DNA of 64,000 bases from Ascidiaceihabitans donghaensis (GTDB taxonomy: Bacteria; Pseudomonadota; Alphaproteobacteria; Rhodobacterales; Rhodobacteraceae). Shown in pieces: positions 8,018 through 19,809 of the stretch. Where the stretch lies: assembly GCF_900302465.1 (NCBI RefSeq), contig NZ_OMOR01000001.1, forward strand, positions 1 to 64,000. Direction: 5' to 3'. A model generated the notes under the pieces. It was not told the DNA's origin. It saw only the letters and a program-made list of their open reading frames with translations, and searched no databases. The translations under genes were made by a program, and so were the position numbers. Position 1 is the first letter of the stretch. Every line of letters begins with the position of its first letter.

Positions 8018-10825
8018 ATGGATATGAGCGAAACACAATTCGGCACCGGATGCCATCTGCATCTGATTGATGGCTCTGCCTTTATCTTCCGCGCCTACCA
8101 TGCGTTACCGCCGCTGACACGCAAATCCGATGGTCTGCCGATTGGGGCTGTTGCAGGGTTTTGCAACATGTTGCACCGCTACGTTGAAGGAAACACAGGC
8201 CCCGATGCACCGACACATGTCGCCGTGATTTTCGACAAAGGCAGCCACACCTTCCGCAACGATATGTATGACCAATACAAAGCCAACCGCGAAGCGATGC
8301 CCGAAGACCTGCGCCCGCAAATGCCCCTGACACGCGAAGCGACCAAAGCCTTCAACATCGCGTGCGAAGAAATCGAAGGGTTTGAAGCCGACGATATCAT
8401 CGCAACCCTCGCCGTGCAGGCCCGCAAGGCAGGCGGCAAATGCACAATCATTTCGTCCGACAAAGACCTGATGCAATTGGTCGGCGATGGCGTGGTGATG
8501 CATGATGCTATGAAAAACAAACACATCGACCGCGAAGGCGTGTTTGAAAAGTTCGGCGTCTATCCGGAACGCGTTGTGGATGTGCAGGCCCTTGCAGGGG
8601 ACAGCGTCGACAACGTGCCCGGCGCCCCCGGCATCGGCATCAAGACCGCGGCATTGCTTATCAACGAATATGGCGATCTGGACGCGCTTCTGGAACGCGC
8701 AGGCGAAATCAAACAGCCAAAACGCCGTGAAACCCTGATCAATCACGCCGACCAAATCCGTCTGTCGCGCGATCTGGTCAAGCTGGATGATGCGATGGAC
8801 TTGCCCTTCCGCTTGGAAGACCTCGAAGTCCTTGATCCCGATCCAGAAGTGCTGATGCCTTTCCTTGCGGAAATGGAATTTCGAACCCTGACAAAGCGCA
8901 TCGCCGCGCAATTGAATGTTGAAGAACCCGTGATCGAAGACAAGGCCCCCGCGTCGGACGTGCCTGCCCTTGAAGCTGTTCCATTTGATCAAGCGACATA
9001 CGAACACGTCAGCGATGCCGCCGCACTGCAAACATGGATCGACCTGATTTACACACGCGGGTACGTCGCTGTGGACACCGAAACAACAGGCTTAAATGAT
9101 ATGACCGCTGATTTGGTTGGCGTATCCTTATGCGTTGAAGCCGGTCATGCGTGCTACATCCCTCTAAGTCACAAAGCCGCTGGCGGGGATGATCTGTTTT
9201 CAGACGATACGTTGGCTGACGGGCAAATGCCGTTCGATCAATGCTTGAAGATGTTGAAGCCCATGTTGGAAGATCCGTCGATTTTGAAAATCGGCCAGAA
9301 CATGAAATATGACGCCAAGATATTGGCGCGCCTGAACATTGATGTGGCCCCGATAGACGACACCATGCTGATGTCATACGCCATGCACGCAGGTCTGCAT
9401 GGGCACGGAATGGATACGTTGTCAGAACGCTATCTTGGACACACACCGATCCCCATCAAACCTTTGCTTGGGTCCGGAAAGTCGGCACGCACATTTGATG
9501 CGGTGCCCGTGGCTGAAGCCGTGCCATACGCCGCGGAAGACGCCGACATCACATTGCGTTTGTGGCAGGTGTTCAAACCGTTGCTGCACCAGTCCCAAGT
9601 CACCCGTGTTTACGAGACCATGGAACGGCCTTTGGTGCCTGTGTTGACGGGAATGGAACGCTCTGGGATCAAAGTTGACCGCGATACCCTGTCACGCATG
9701 TCCAATGCGTTTTCACAGAAAATGGCAGGTCTGGAAGACGAGATTTACGAGATCGTCGGTCGTAAATTCAATGTAGGGTCCCCTGCCCAGTTGGGCGAAA
9801 TACTGTTTGACGAAATGGGCCTGGAGGGCGGCAAAAAAGGCAAGACCGGCAAATATTCAACCGGCGCAGATGTGCTTGAAGATCTCGCCACAGAACACGA
9901 ATTGCCGCGACGCGTTTTGGACTGGCGGTCTTTGTCAAAACTGAAATCGACGTACACGGATGCCCTGCAGACCCATATTAACGCTGAAACGGGCCGCGTT
10001 CATACGTCGTATTCAATCACAGGCGCATCTACAGGGCGTTTGTCGTCCAACGATCCCAATTTGCAAAACATTCCGATCCGGTCCGAAGAAGGGCGACGCA
10101 TCCGCGAAGCCTTTGTGGCAGAACAAGGTAAAACACTGGTTGCATTGGATTATTCACAGATTGAGCTGCGGATTTTGGCGCATATCGCGAATATTCCCGC
10201 TTTGAAACAAGCCTTTGCGGATGGTCATGACATTCATGCGATGACTGCATCCGAGATGTTCGATGTCCCTTTGGATGAGATGACACCAGACATCCGTCGC
10301 CAAGCCAAAGCCATCAACTTTGGGGTGATCTACGGCATCTCCGGCTTTGGTCTGGCACGCAACTTGCGTATTCCGCGATCAGAGGCGCAAGGCTTTATCG
10401 ACCGCTATTTCGAACGGTTCCCCGGCATCCGGACTTACATGGATGACACAAAGACCTTCGCCAAAGAACATGGTTACGTCCAAACGCTGTTCGGGCGGAA
10501 AATCCACACACCAAATATCGGAGCAAAAGGTCCGCAGGCGGGGTTTGCATCACGCGCGGCCATAAATGCCCCCATCCAAGGGACTGCCGCCGACGTGATC
10601 CGCCGCGCCATGATCCGCATGCCTTCGGCCATTAAAAACATACCAGCGCAAATGCTGCTACAGGTTCACGATGAACTGCTGTTCGAAGTCGAAGACAGCG
10701 CTGTTGACGATCTAATCGGGGCCGCGAAAGACGTGATGGAAAACGCCAACGAACCAATTGTTAAGCTTGACGTGAAACTGACGGTCGATGCGGGGCAAGG
10801 CAACAACTGGGCAGAGGCACATTGA
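8018..10825 (+). CDS. polA: DNA polymerase I
   Basis: Replication and repair polymerase that removes primers and fills gaps. The 935-residue protein has three parts. The 5'-3' exonuclease is at about 1-300 (LIDGSAFIFRAYHA, EGFEADDIIATLA, DKDLMQLV). The 3'-5' proofreading domain is active-looking, with VDTETTG around residue 352 and QNMKYDAKIL. The polymerase domain has motif A DYSQIELRILAH at about 711, motif B RRQAKAINFGVIYG and motif C QVHDELLFEV at about 882. A second ATG six bases downstream (MSETQF) is an equally good start. The stop overlaps the next gene as TGATG. Confidence 0.97.
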   Translation: MDMSETQFGTGCHLHLIDGSAFIFRAYHALPPLTRKSDGLPIGAVAGFCNMLHRYVEGNTGPDAPTHVAVIFDKGSHTFRNDMYDQYKANREAMPEDLRPQMPLTREATKAFNIACEEIEGFEADDIIATLAVQARKAGGKCTIISSDKDLMQLVGDGVVMHDAMKNKHIDREGVFEKFGVYPERVVDVQALAGDSVDNVPGAPGIGIKTAALLINEYGDLDALLERAGEIKQPKRRETLINHADQIRLSRDLVKLDDAMDLPFRLEDLEVLDPDPEVLMPFLAEMEFRTLTKRIAAQLNVEEPVIEDKAPASDVPALEAVPFDQATYEHVSDAAALQTWIDLIYTRGYVAVDTETTGLNDMTADLVGVSLCVEAGHACYIPLSHKAAGGDDLFSDDTLADGQMPFDQCLKMLKPMLEDPSILKIGQNMKYDAKILARLNIDVAPIDDTMLMSYAMHAGLHGHGMDTLSERYLGHTPIPIKPLLGSGKSARTFDAVPVAEAVPYAAEDADITLRLWQVFKPLLHQSQVTRVYETMERPLVPVLTGMERSGIKVDRDTLSRMSNAFSQKMAGLEDEIYEIVGRKFNVGSPAQLGEILFDEMGLEGGKKGKTGKYSTGADVLEDLATEHELPRRVLDWRSLSKLKSTYTDALQTHINAETGRVHTSYSITGASTGRLSSNDPNLQNIPIRSEEGRRIREAFVAEQGKTLVALDYSQIELRILAHIANIPALKQAFADGHDIHAMTASEMFDVPLDEMTPDIRRQAKAINFGVIYGISGFGLARNLRIPRSEAQGFIDRYFERFPGIRTYMDDTKTFAKEHGYVQTLFGRKIHTPNIGAKGPQAGFASRAAINAPIQGTAADVIRRAMIRMPSAIKNIPAQMLLQVHDELLFEVEDSAVDDLIGAAKDVMENANEPIVKLDVKLTVDAGQGNNWAEAH

Positions 10826-10989
10826 TGACCAACAACCAAATCAACTTTATCGGTTGGATTCTGTTCGTTCTGTCGGCAATCGGGTTCATCATCGCCAGCG
10901 TTGGCCATTTCTGGGCAATGTTCGGGTCGGTTTTCTTTCTCGTTGCGTGTTTGGTCTTCATGATACCGTTTTTCCGAAAGGACGATTGA
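10825..10989 (+). CDS. 54-aa two-segment membrane protein
   Basis: Short gene coupled to polA by a TGATG overlap and to the EamA transporter by another TGATG. The product starts MTNNQINFIGWILFVLSAIG and ends FFRKDD. It has two hydrophobic segments (about 8-26 and 29-48) joined by GHFWAM. I do not recognise a family. The double coupling and good hydrophobic periodicity argue that it is translated. A role with the downstream exporter is possible but not shown. Confidence 0.7.
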   Translation: MTNNQINFIGWILFVLSAIGFIIASVGHFWAMFGSVFFLVACLVFMIPFFRKDD

Positions 10990-11831
10990 TGCTGGCGCTT
11001 GGGCTGGGAATGATTGCAGCCCTTTGCTGGGCCGTGCATGACATATGTGTCCGGTTTGTCAGCCAGTCAGGCGCGATTTATCCAGCGCTTGTGGCGGTCG
11101 TGTTATCAGGTACCGTCGCCATGCTTCCACTGACACTTTGGCTTGGCCACTGGGATACTATGACGCGCACGGCTTACGGCCTGAGCGCAGTCAGCGGAGT
11201 GTTTTTTACCGTGGCCAGCGTGGGACTTTACAACGCATTCGGGATCGGGCCGGTGCGGCTGGTAGCGCCAATCATCGGGTCTTTCCCCGTGCTATCAGTG
11301 GGTTGGGCTGCCTGGAACGGTCAAGCCATTGCAGGCGACCAGTGGGCCGCTATTGCGCTTGTCGTTGGGGGGGTTGGCCTGGTGAGCGTGCTCAGCGATG
11401 AAGATGAAAGCAACGGTTCTCAACTCAAAGCCATCATCTGGAGTCTGGTGGCAGCATTCGGTTTTTTCGCAACCTTCGCCACGGGGCAAGCGGCAACTCT
11501 TGTGGGGGACGAATTGCCAGTCACTCTTGTCTCGCGGCTGATCGCCGTTGTGCTGCTAACTATGATTTTACTGCGTCAGACTGGCCCAAAAATCCCTGCA
11601 CGACGCAACTGGCCGCTGCTTGGGGTAATGGGTGTTCTCGACGCCATTGCATTGTCGATGATTATGTCTGCAGGTACATTGGACCGGCCCGAATTTGCAG
11701 CTGTGGCTGCATCAACATTTGGCGCGCTCACCATCATCTTGGCTTGGACTTTTTTGAAAGAACGCATGACAGGCGGACAATGGATCGGCGTTGCCCTGAC
11801 ATTCACAGGCATCGGCTACCTCGCCATCTAG
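10989..11831 (+). CDS. EamA/DMT-family transporter
   Basis: Inner-membrane drug/metabolite-type exporter of 280 residues with about ten hydrophobic segments arranged as two EamA halves. The first half includes MIAALCWAVHDICVRFVSQSG, and its end carries GPVRLVAPIIGSFPVLSV. The second half ends with WTFLKERMTGGQWIGVALTF, the usual C-terminal EamA signature. The substrate cannot be told from sequence. The ATG overlaps the stop of the 54-aa gene. It is convergent with gyrB. Confidence 0.85.
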   Translation: MLALGLGMIAALCWAVHDICVRFVSQSGAIYPALVAVVLSGTVAMLPLTLWLGHWDTMTRTAYGLSAVSGVFFTVASVGLYNAFGIGPVRLVAPIIGSFPVLSVGWAAWNGQAIAGDQWAAIALVVGGVGLVSVLSDEDESNGSQLKAIIWSLVAAFGFFATFATGQAATLVGDELPVTLVSRLIAVVLLTMILLRQTGPKIPARRNWPLLGVMGVLDAIALSMIMSAGTLDRPEFAAVAASTFGALTIILAWTFLKERMTGGQWIGVALTFTGIGYLAI

Positions 11832-11840
11832 CCCGATCTT

Positions 11841-11887
11841 CTTTTCGCTAAAAATATCCCGGGGGTGTGGGGGCTGGCCCCCACCGG
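11841..11887 (-). repeat. Dispersed hairpin element, copy c; likely gyrB terminator
   Basis: On the minus strand, nine bases after the gyrB stop, it gives the hairpin GTGGGGGC/GCCCCCAC and then CCCGGGATATTTTTAGCG. This is a GC stem followed by a T-run, as in an intrinsic terminator. Confidence 0.8.
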
Positions 11888-11895
11888 ACCCCTGA

Positions 11896-14328
<2,433 letters not shown>

Positions 14329-14374
14329 TTATTTCCCTGTTTTATACGCCGTTTTCGGGGGTATGTCACGGCTT

Positions 14375-14394
14375 TGACACAAGATTTTGTGTCA
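14375..14394. repeat. Perfect 20-bp inverted repeat upstream of gyrB
   Basis: TGACACAA, GATT, TTGTGTCA: a perfect 8-4-8 inverted repeat. It overlaps the stop codon of the LysE-family gene and lies 62-81 bases before the gyrB start. It could be a hairpin at the end of the recF-lysE message or an operator in the gyrB promoter. No T-run follows it on the minus strand, so a simple intrinsic terminator is unlikely. Confidence 0.5.
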
Positions 14395-15012
14395 GAACAC
14401 TGCAATGATCAAACCGACAAAAATCAGTGCAAGACCAGACGTCAGATTGATTGTCTTCAGGGTTTCGGGCCGCGTGATAAAGCCACGCATGTGACCCACA
14501 AACGCTGCCATCAACACATTGCCGGCAAATGGCACAGCAACTGAAACAGCGATGATCACCACCACATCCACCCACGTCACTGTGCGCAGATCGAAGAACC
14601 CGGGAAGCACGCCCATGTAAAACAAAACCGCCTTTGGGTTGCCCAAAATCGTAACCACACCGGCCAGAAAACCGGACCACATTCCGGGACGCGTTAACTT
14701 TGAGTTGGTTGAAATCGATGCCCCTGCATGGCGGATCAATGCGTAGCCCATAATCAGAAAAACGCCACACGCCACCCACCGCAGTATCAGCATAAAGCTG
14801 TCGAACACGGATAATATCCACGCAATCCCAAGCACCGCGATCAACGGCCAAATGATGTCCCCAACGGCCACCCCGAACGCGAGCGGCCAAGCGGCATGAA
14901 AGCCCCCTGATAGACCGCGTGCGATCAACGCCAGCCACACAGGACCGGGCGTCAAAAACAAGATCACCAATGCGCCACAATACAACAGCAGGTCAGCAGG
15001 GTTTAACGTCAT
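14392..15012 (-). CDS. LysE-family amino-acid/metabolite exporter
   Basis: A 206-residue inner-membrane protein with about six hydrophobic segments. The N-terminal FLTPGPVWLALIARGLSGGF is the family signature (TPGP) and GNPKAVLFYMGVLPGF is the second conserved block. It probably exports an amino acid or homoserine-lactone-like compound; the substrate is unknown. The start overlaps the recF stop by four bases, so it is cotranscribed with recF. Confidence 0.88.
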   Translation of the reverse strand: MTLNPADLLLYCGALVILFLTPGPVWLALIARGLSGGFHAAWPLAFGVAVGDIIWPLIAVLGIAWILSVFDSFMLILRWVACGVFLIMGYALIRHAGASISTNSKLTRPGMWSGFLAGVVTILGNPKAVLFYMGVLPGFFDLRTVTWVDVVVIIAVSVAVPFAGNVLMAAFVGHMRGFITRPETLKTINLTSGLALIFVGLIIAVF

Positions 15013-16109
15013 GTCTGGGCAACTGATGACGTGCCGTTGTCTTCGGACACAAATAGGTATTGGGCGCGATCCCCCATGGCGTCAAACAGCTCCAGATCGG
15101 TGCCTGTCATCCAGGCTTGCGCACCCAAGGCGACAATTTCATCGTAAAGCGCAGCACGCCGGTTTGCATCCAGATGGGCCGCGACCTCATCCAGCAAAAG
15201 CAACGGCGGGGCCCCAAAATCTTGTGCCAAGGCACGGGCATTAGACAATATCAAAGACACAAGCAGTGCCTTTTGTTCACCTGTTGAGCAGTCTTTTGCG
15301 GCAACACCCTTAGACGCATAGGTCCCGATTAAATCGGCACGGTGGGGGCCAATCAACGTGCGCCCGGCAGAAAGATCACGCATACGGTTTTCGGCAAATG
15401 CCGTACGCAAATCCGTTTCAGACGTGGGCAAACGAATGTCGGGGTGCGTCAGCTCCAGCGATGCATGCGGGAAAGACGTTTCGGCATCACATTGAGCTGC
15501 CTCAAGCTTTTCCAATGCCGCGACCCGGTTGGCATGTATCGCAGCTCCGGCGTCGGCCATCTTCGCCTCTAAAGCAGCATACCAGGAAGGGTCGCGCACC
15601 ATATCTTTCAGCAAACGGTTCCGTTCGCGCATGGCTTTGTCATAGGCCAACGACAGCTCTGCATGTTTTGGCTCAAAACTTAGGGTCATACGGTCCAAAA
15701 ACCGCCGCCGTCCCTCTGCACCCTCAATCCACAAACGGTCCATAGACGGTATCAACCACAATACCCGAGCAATGCGGCCCAAGGCGGTTTGCGGTGCGGG
15801 CTTTTCGTCGATTTTCACCTGACGTGCTGCACCAGACTGGGATGTGATTTCGATTTCATGGATTTGTTGCAAAGATTGCAAAACGCCGCTGATTTTCCAA
15901 CCCAGCGCTTCGGGTCTGCGTGCCATGTCCTCAGCTGAGGCACGGCGTAAACCACGACCAGGCGACAACAGGGAAACGGCTTCAAGGATGTTTGTTTTAC
16001 CTGCACCGTTCGGGCCGTAGATGGCAACAGGACGGGCGTCCGGTTCGACGTGCGCGATTTTGTGGGATCGGAAATGCGAAACTTTTAAAGAAGACAGAAA
16101 CAGTGACAT
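15009..16109 (-). CDS. recF: DNA replication/repair protein RecF
   Basis: SMC-like ATPase that helps load RecA at gaps. The 366-residue protein has Walker A GPNGAGKTN at 32-40, a QRRFLDRM-like segment (RRRFLDRMTLSF), the signature around LIGPHRADLIGTY, CSTGEQKALLVSLILS, and Walker B LLLLDEVAAHLD. It follows dnaN in the minus-strand replication block and overlaps the LysE gene. Confidence 0.95.
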   Translation of the reverse strand: MSLFLSSLKVSHFRSHKIAHVEPDARPVAIYGPNGAGKTNILEAVSLLSPGRGLRRASAEDMARRPEALGWKISGVLQSLQQIHEIEITSQSGAARQVKIDEKPAPQTALGRIARVLWLIPSMDRLWIEGAEGRRRFLDRMTLSFEPKHAELSLAYDKAMRERNRLLKDMVRDPSWYAALEAKMADAGAAIHANRVAALEKLEAAQCDAETSFPHASLELTHPDIRLPTSETDLRTAFAENRMRDLSAGRTLIGPHRADLIGTYASKGVAAKDCSTGEQKALLVSLILSNARALAQDFGAPPLLLLDEVAAHLDANRRAALYDEIVALGAQAWMTGTDLELFDAMGDRAQYLFVSEDNGTSSVAQT

Positions 16110-16120
16110 ACCGCCCCCCT

Positions 16121-16152
16121 TCTTTTCGCTCTAAATATCCCCGCCGGAGGCA
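16121..16152 (-). repeat. Dispersed hairpin element, copy d (minimal)
   Basis: Short copy with the core TTTTCGCTCTAAATATCCCC and only a tiny GCC/GGC stem. It begins about ten bases after the dnaN stop and points as a dnaN terminator or pause site, between dnaN and recF. Confidence 0.55.
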
Positions 16153-16161
16153 AGAAAACTC

Positions 16162-17280
16162 TTAAACACGCATCGGCATGACAACATAGACGGCACTTGT
16201 GTCGTTGCCTTCCCGCATCAAAGTCGGATCACCCGAGGAATTGAACATAAACACCGCGTTTTCACGATCAACTTGGCTGGCAATTTCCAGCAAGTATTTG
16301 GCATTAAATCCAATTTCCAAACGCTCATCACCGTATGCGACGGCCAGCTCTTCTTCGGCGGCGCCACTGTCGGGTGCATTTACCGACAAGATCAAACGGT
16401 CTTCGTCCAACTGCAGCTTAACGGCACGGGACCGTTCAGACGAAACAGTGGCAACGCGATCAACAGCCTTCGCAAAGTCAGCAGCGTCCACTTCCAGTTT
16501 CCGCGTGTTGCCTTGCGGAATAACGCGCGTGTAATCAGGGAAAGTGCCGTCAATGACCTTGGAGGTCAGCGTAATGTTCGGCGTGGCAAAGCGCACTTTG
16601 GTCTCGGACACAGATACGGCGATTTTCATATCGTCGTCGTCTAATAGTTTGCGCAACTCGCCAACAGTTTTGCGCGGAACAATCACACCGGGCATGTCCA
16701 TGGCGCCTTCAGGCAAGTCACTGTCAATTCGGGCAAGACGGTGACCATCTGTTGCGACACATCGCAACACCTTGCCGCCATCGGCCTCGGACACATGCAT
16801 GTAAACACCGTTTAGGTAGTACCGTGTTTCTTCGGTTGAGATCGCAAATTTCGACTTGTCGAACAAGCGTCGCAGCTTTGGAGCTTCGATAGAAAAGTTC
16901 GATGCATATTCAGACGATGCCATGACCGGGAAATCTTCGCGCGGCAATGTCGCCAGCGAAAAGTTGGACCGGCCAGCTTCGACGGTCAAACGCCCGGATG
17001 CGGCGTCTGCGGTCAAAGTCACTTGTGCCCCGTCCGGAAGCTTGCGCACGATTTCGTGCAACGTTGTCGCGGCTACAGTCGTAGCGCCCGCGCGTTCCAC
17101 CATGGCAGGTGCTTTGTCCACCACTTCGATATCAAGGTCCGTGGCGCGAAAGGAGACATCGTTGCCTTCCGCTTCAATCAGCACATTTGCCAAAATCGGA
17201 ATCGTGTTGCGCCGTTCGACCACAGATTGTGCCTGTGATACTGCTTTCAGCAGGTCTGCGCGTTCGATACTGATTTTCAT
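16162..17280 (-). CDS. dnaN: DNA polymerase III beta subunit (sliding clamp)
   Basis: Ring-shaped processivity clamp of the replicative polymerase. The 372-residue protein has three repeated clamp domains, starting MKISIERADLLKAVSQAQSV and ending in the conserved PTLMREGNDTSAVYVVMPMR. Internal landmarks are RFAISTEETRYYLNGVY-like sequence (KFAISTEETRYYLNGVY) and ATDGHRLA. It is separated from dnaA by a binding-protein gene, which interrupts the usual dnaA-dnaN pair. Confidence 0.97.
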   Translation of the reverse strand: MKISIERADLLKAVSQAQSVVERRNTIPILANVLIEAEGNDVSFRATDLDIEVVDKAPAMVERAGATTVAATTLHEIVRKLPDGAQVTLTADAASGRLTVEAGRSNFSLATLPREDFPVMASSEYASNFSIEAPKLRRLFDKSKFAISTEETRYYLNGVYMHVSEADGGKVLRCVATDGHRLARIDSDLPEGAMDMPGVIVPRKTVGELRKLLDDDDMKIAVSVSETKVRFATPNITLTSKVIDGTFPDYTRVIPQGNTRKLEVDAADFAKAVDRVATVSSERSRAVKLQLDEDRLILSVNAPDSGAAEEELAVAYGDERLEIGFNAKYLLEIASQVDRENAVFMFNSSGDPTLMREGNDTSAVYVVMPMRV

Positions 17281-17458
17281 ATGCTCTCTCCCATCCGAAG
17301 TGCCGGGACAGGCAAGGTACCCTGTTCCACCATATTCTCAAGCGTTATTTGCTTGTGCGGCGCTTTCAGGAAAGGGTCAAGGGGCACGTCACCGGCATTC
17401 ACAATTCCCCGGCTCCAAACATCTGAACCGGGCCCTTAATTTTGAATCTGCTGGTTCG

Positions 17459-18229
17459 CTAAACGGCGCGCCAAATCGGGCTTTTGTTCAATTCATCTAG
17501 GACCTGGTCGATGTAGCCACGCAACGCAAAGTCTGCTTTGGGTACCAGTACATGCCGCGTGTAGGACGAGTGCGGCGTGGATGCAAAATGGATCATATCC
17601 GTTAGCGCAAGCTTTCGGGTAAAATAGTCCGCAGCGGACCGCGCAAGGATCGCCACACGCCCCCGACCCGTCGAAATAAATTGTACTGCACTGCTTTCGG
17701 CATGCAGATCTTTGCGCGTCATCAATCCCTCTTGCACCAATTCATCGACGCCGATGTAGCGATGCCCTTCAATTCCTACAAGCTCCATTCCCAATAAGGA
17801 TTGCGGGCCAGTGTATTCAATTGGATCATCAACACGGGACATCACGACGCTGGAATCGGATGTAATCTTGGACGACCACAGATATTTGGTTTCCTCTTTG
17901 TCCCCAAACCAAACCGGATTGGCCCAGAACACAATGCCCTCTGCGCCATCGGCCATTTGCCGGTTCAAACGTGCTCGTGGCAGGACCTCGACGACAAAGT
18001 CATGTTGACCGTCTGATCTAACTGTCAGTTCCCGTGCGAAATCGTAGCTAAGACCTGACTGGGTATCCACATCGATAACAAAGGGCGGAAAATTGTGGTA
18101 TACCCAAACACGCACAGTTTCAGCTTGTGCTGCCTTGATCGAAAACACCATCACCCCAAGGGCTACAAAAACAGTGGCAGCCATCCTGACCAGTCCATGC
18201 GCCAACAACAGGTGAAGGGGCGGCGTCAT
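17459..18229 (-). CDS. Periplasmic amino-acid-type substrate-binding protein
   Basis: A 256-residue protein of the SBP_bac_3 type. It has a long N-terminal hydrophobic segment with an Ala-x-Ala-type site (FSIKAAQAE), then VRVWVYHNFPPFVID, the binding-lobe start typical of the family. Further parts are GLSYDFARELT, a low-complexity middle and a C-terminal helix rich in Asp/Glu/Leu. There are no ABC permease or ATPase genes beside it, so it may be an orphan receptor. The ATG at 18229 is chosen; an internal ATG at 18184 would give a neater signal peptide. It lies between dnaA and dnaN. Confidence 0.72.
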   Translation of the reverse strand: MTPPLHLLLAHGLVRMAATVFVALGVMVFSIKAAQAETVRVWVYHNFPPFVIDVDTQSGLSYDFARELTVRSDGQHDFVVEVLPRARLNRQMADGAEGIVFWANPVWFGDKEETKYLWSSKITSDSSVVMSRVDDPIEYTGPQSLLGMELVGIEGHRYIGVDELVQEGLMTRKDLHAESSAVQFISTGRGRVAILARSAADYFTRKLALTDMIHFASTPHSSYTRHVLVPKADFALRGYIDQVLDELNKSPIWRAV

Positions 18230-18395
18230 ACTGCCAATCCAATCAAACCGATGCCACAATCACAAAACATGGGGCAATCGTTACATGGTTTATCTGAATT
18301 GTCTATGAACAGCGCCTACCAATGAAATAGGTTAAAACCACGCTGACGCGACACACAGCGCACCGCGTCATAACCAAACGGTCAACACCGTGTCG

Positions 18396-19763
18396 TTATG
18401 CCTCCAAGGCGCGACGCAGCAATTCCAGATCTTCAGCAATCTGACCATCTGCCACTTTCAATTCTTCGATACGCTTCACGCCATGCATAACGGTTGTGTG
18501 GTCCCGCCCTCCAAAACGACGGCCAATTTCTGGCAAAGACCGGCTTGTGAGATGCTTGGACAGATACATCGCCACTTGTCGCGGCCGCGCGTAGCTGCGC
18601 AAACGCTTGGGGCCAATCATGTCGGACATTCGAATGTTGTAATGTTCAGACACACGGCGTTGGATTTCCTCGACCGTGATTTTGCGTTCCGAGGCACGCA
18701 ACACATCAGCCAGACAGTCTTGCGTCAGCTCCATGTTGATTTCCCGCCCGACCAATGACGCGAACGCAAACAGCCGTGTCAGCGCACCTTCCAGAACACG
18801 AACATTGGTTGAAATGCGGTGCGCCAGAAATTCCAGTACGCCTGATGCGACTTCTAGGTCGGGGTAGTTCAGCTGCTGCATTTCAACTTTGCTTTGCAGA
18901 ATACCAAGGCGCAGCTCGTAGTCTGTGGGGTGCAGGTCCACAACCAAACCGCACTGCAAACGCGACTTTACGCGTTCCTCAAGGCCGGTGATTTCACCAG
19001 GGGCCCGATCCGCAGAAATGATGATTTGTTTGTTCTGATCCACAAGCGCGTTGAAGGTGTGGAAGAATTCTTCTTGCGTGCTGTCTTTGCCTGCAATGAA
19101 TTGCACATCATCGACCATCAAGACATCGACGGACCGGAAGATTTCCTTGAAGTCCATCATTTTGCGTTCACGCAGGGATTGCACGAAGCGATACATAAAT
19201 TGTTCGGCCGACAGATACATCACGTTCAGGTCGGGGCGATTTGTTTGCAGGTCCCACGCGATGGCGTGCATCAGGTGCGTTTTGCCCAACCCGACACCGC
19301 CATACAGAAACAGGGGGTTGAAGGTGACAGGACCACCTTCACCAACACGTTTGGCCGCGGCGTGGGCCAGTTCGTTAGGCTTGCCGACAACGAAGCGTTC
19401 AAAGGTAAAACGCTTGTCCAACGATGCTGTTTGCACAAAGCTAGAAGCCTCAGGCTTGGCTGCAGTTGCCGGCGCCGATGACGTGACGGCGGCTGTAGAC
19501 GGTGCAGGACGATCTTTGACGTTGGCTGGAACGCTAAAACTGAGGCGGCGCACCGATGGTTCTTCAGATTTCAAAATATGCAAAATCGCATCTGAAAAAT
19601 TCTGGCTGACATAGTTGCCGATAAAATTGGTAGGAACGTGAAATGTGGCGATATCGTCGTTTATGCAATCCAGCGTCATGGGTTTGATCCATGTAGAGAA
19701 GTTGTTTTGACCTAATGTCTTCTCAAGCTGTGTGCGCAGAACCGCCCATTCATCCCGTGTCAT
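18396..19763 (-). CDS. dnaA: Chromosomal replication initiator DnaA
   Basis: AAA+ protein that unwinds the origin. The 455-residue protein has the N-terminal helicase-loading domain (TRDEWAVLRTQLEKTLG), an Ala/Pro-rich linker at about 85-110, Walker A GGVGLGKT at 155-162, Walker B VLMVDDVQFI, and the C-terminal DNA-binding domain with the signature GGRDHTTVMHGVKRIEEL. The ATG at 19763 is chosen because GGTAGGA lies just upstream; an ATG 18 bases earlier is possible. It is followed by the binding-protein gene and dnaN. Confidence 0.97.
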   Translation of the reverse strand: MTRDEWAVLRTQLEKTLGQNNFSTWIKPMTLDCINDDIATFHVPTNFIGNYVSQNFSDAILHILKSEEPSVRRLSFSVPANVKDRPAPSTAAVTSSAPATAAKPEASSFVQTASLDKRFTFERFVVGKPNELAHAAAKRVGEGGPVTFNPLFLYGGVGLGKTHLMHAIAWDLQTNRPDLNVMYLSAEQFMYRFVQSLRERKMMDFKEIFRSVDVLMVDDVQFIAGKDSTQEEFFHTFNALVDQNKQIIISADRAPGEITGLEERVKSRLQCGLVVDLHPTDYELRLGILQSKVEMQQLNYPDLEVASGVLEFLAHRISTNVRVLEGALTRLFAFASLVGREINMELTQDCLADVLRASERKITVEEIQRRVSEHYNIRMSDMIGPKRLRSYARPRQVAMYLSKHLTSRSLPEIGRRFGGRDHTTVMHGVKRIEELKVADGQIAEDLELLRRALEA

Positions 19764-19794
19764 AGTATTCCTACCGTCCATCTTATTTTACCTG

Positions 19795-19809
19795 CCCCAA
19801 CCCCGTCGT
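19795..19809 (-). promoter_or_regulatory. 15-bp motif upstream of dnaA
   Basis: On the minus strand ACGACGGGGTTGGGG, ending 31 bases before the dnaA ATG. An identical 15-mer lies upstream of rpsT at 20719-20733. Both are followed by AT-rich sequence in the direction of the gene. The function is unknown; a shared regulator site is the inference. Confidence 0.4.

Noticed and set aside
8105-9031. Long open frame opposite polA (about 300 codons)
   Set aside because: It is antisense to the strongly supported polA gene, has a low-complexity His/Phe/Val composition typical of reverse-strand frames, and has no ribosome site or homology.
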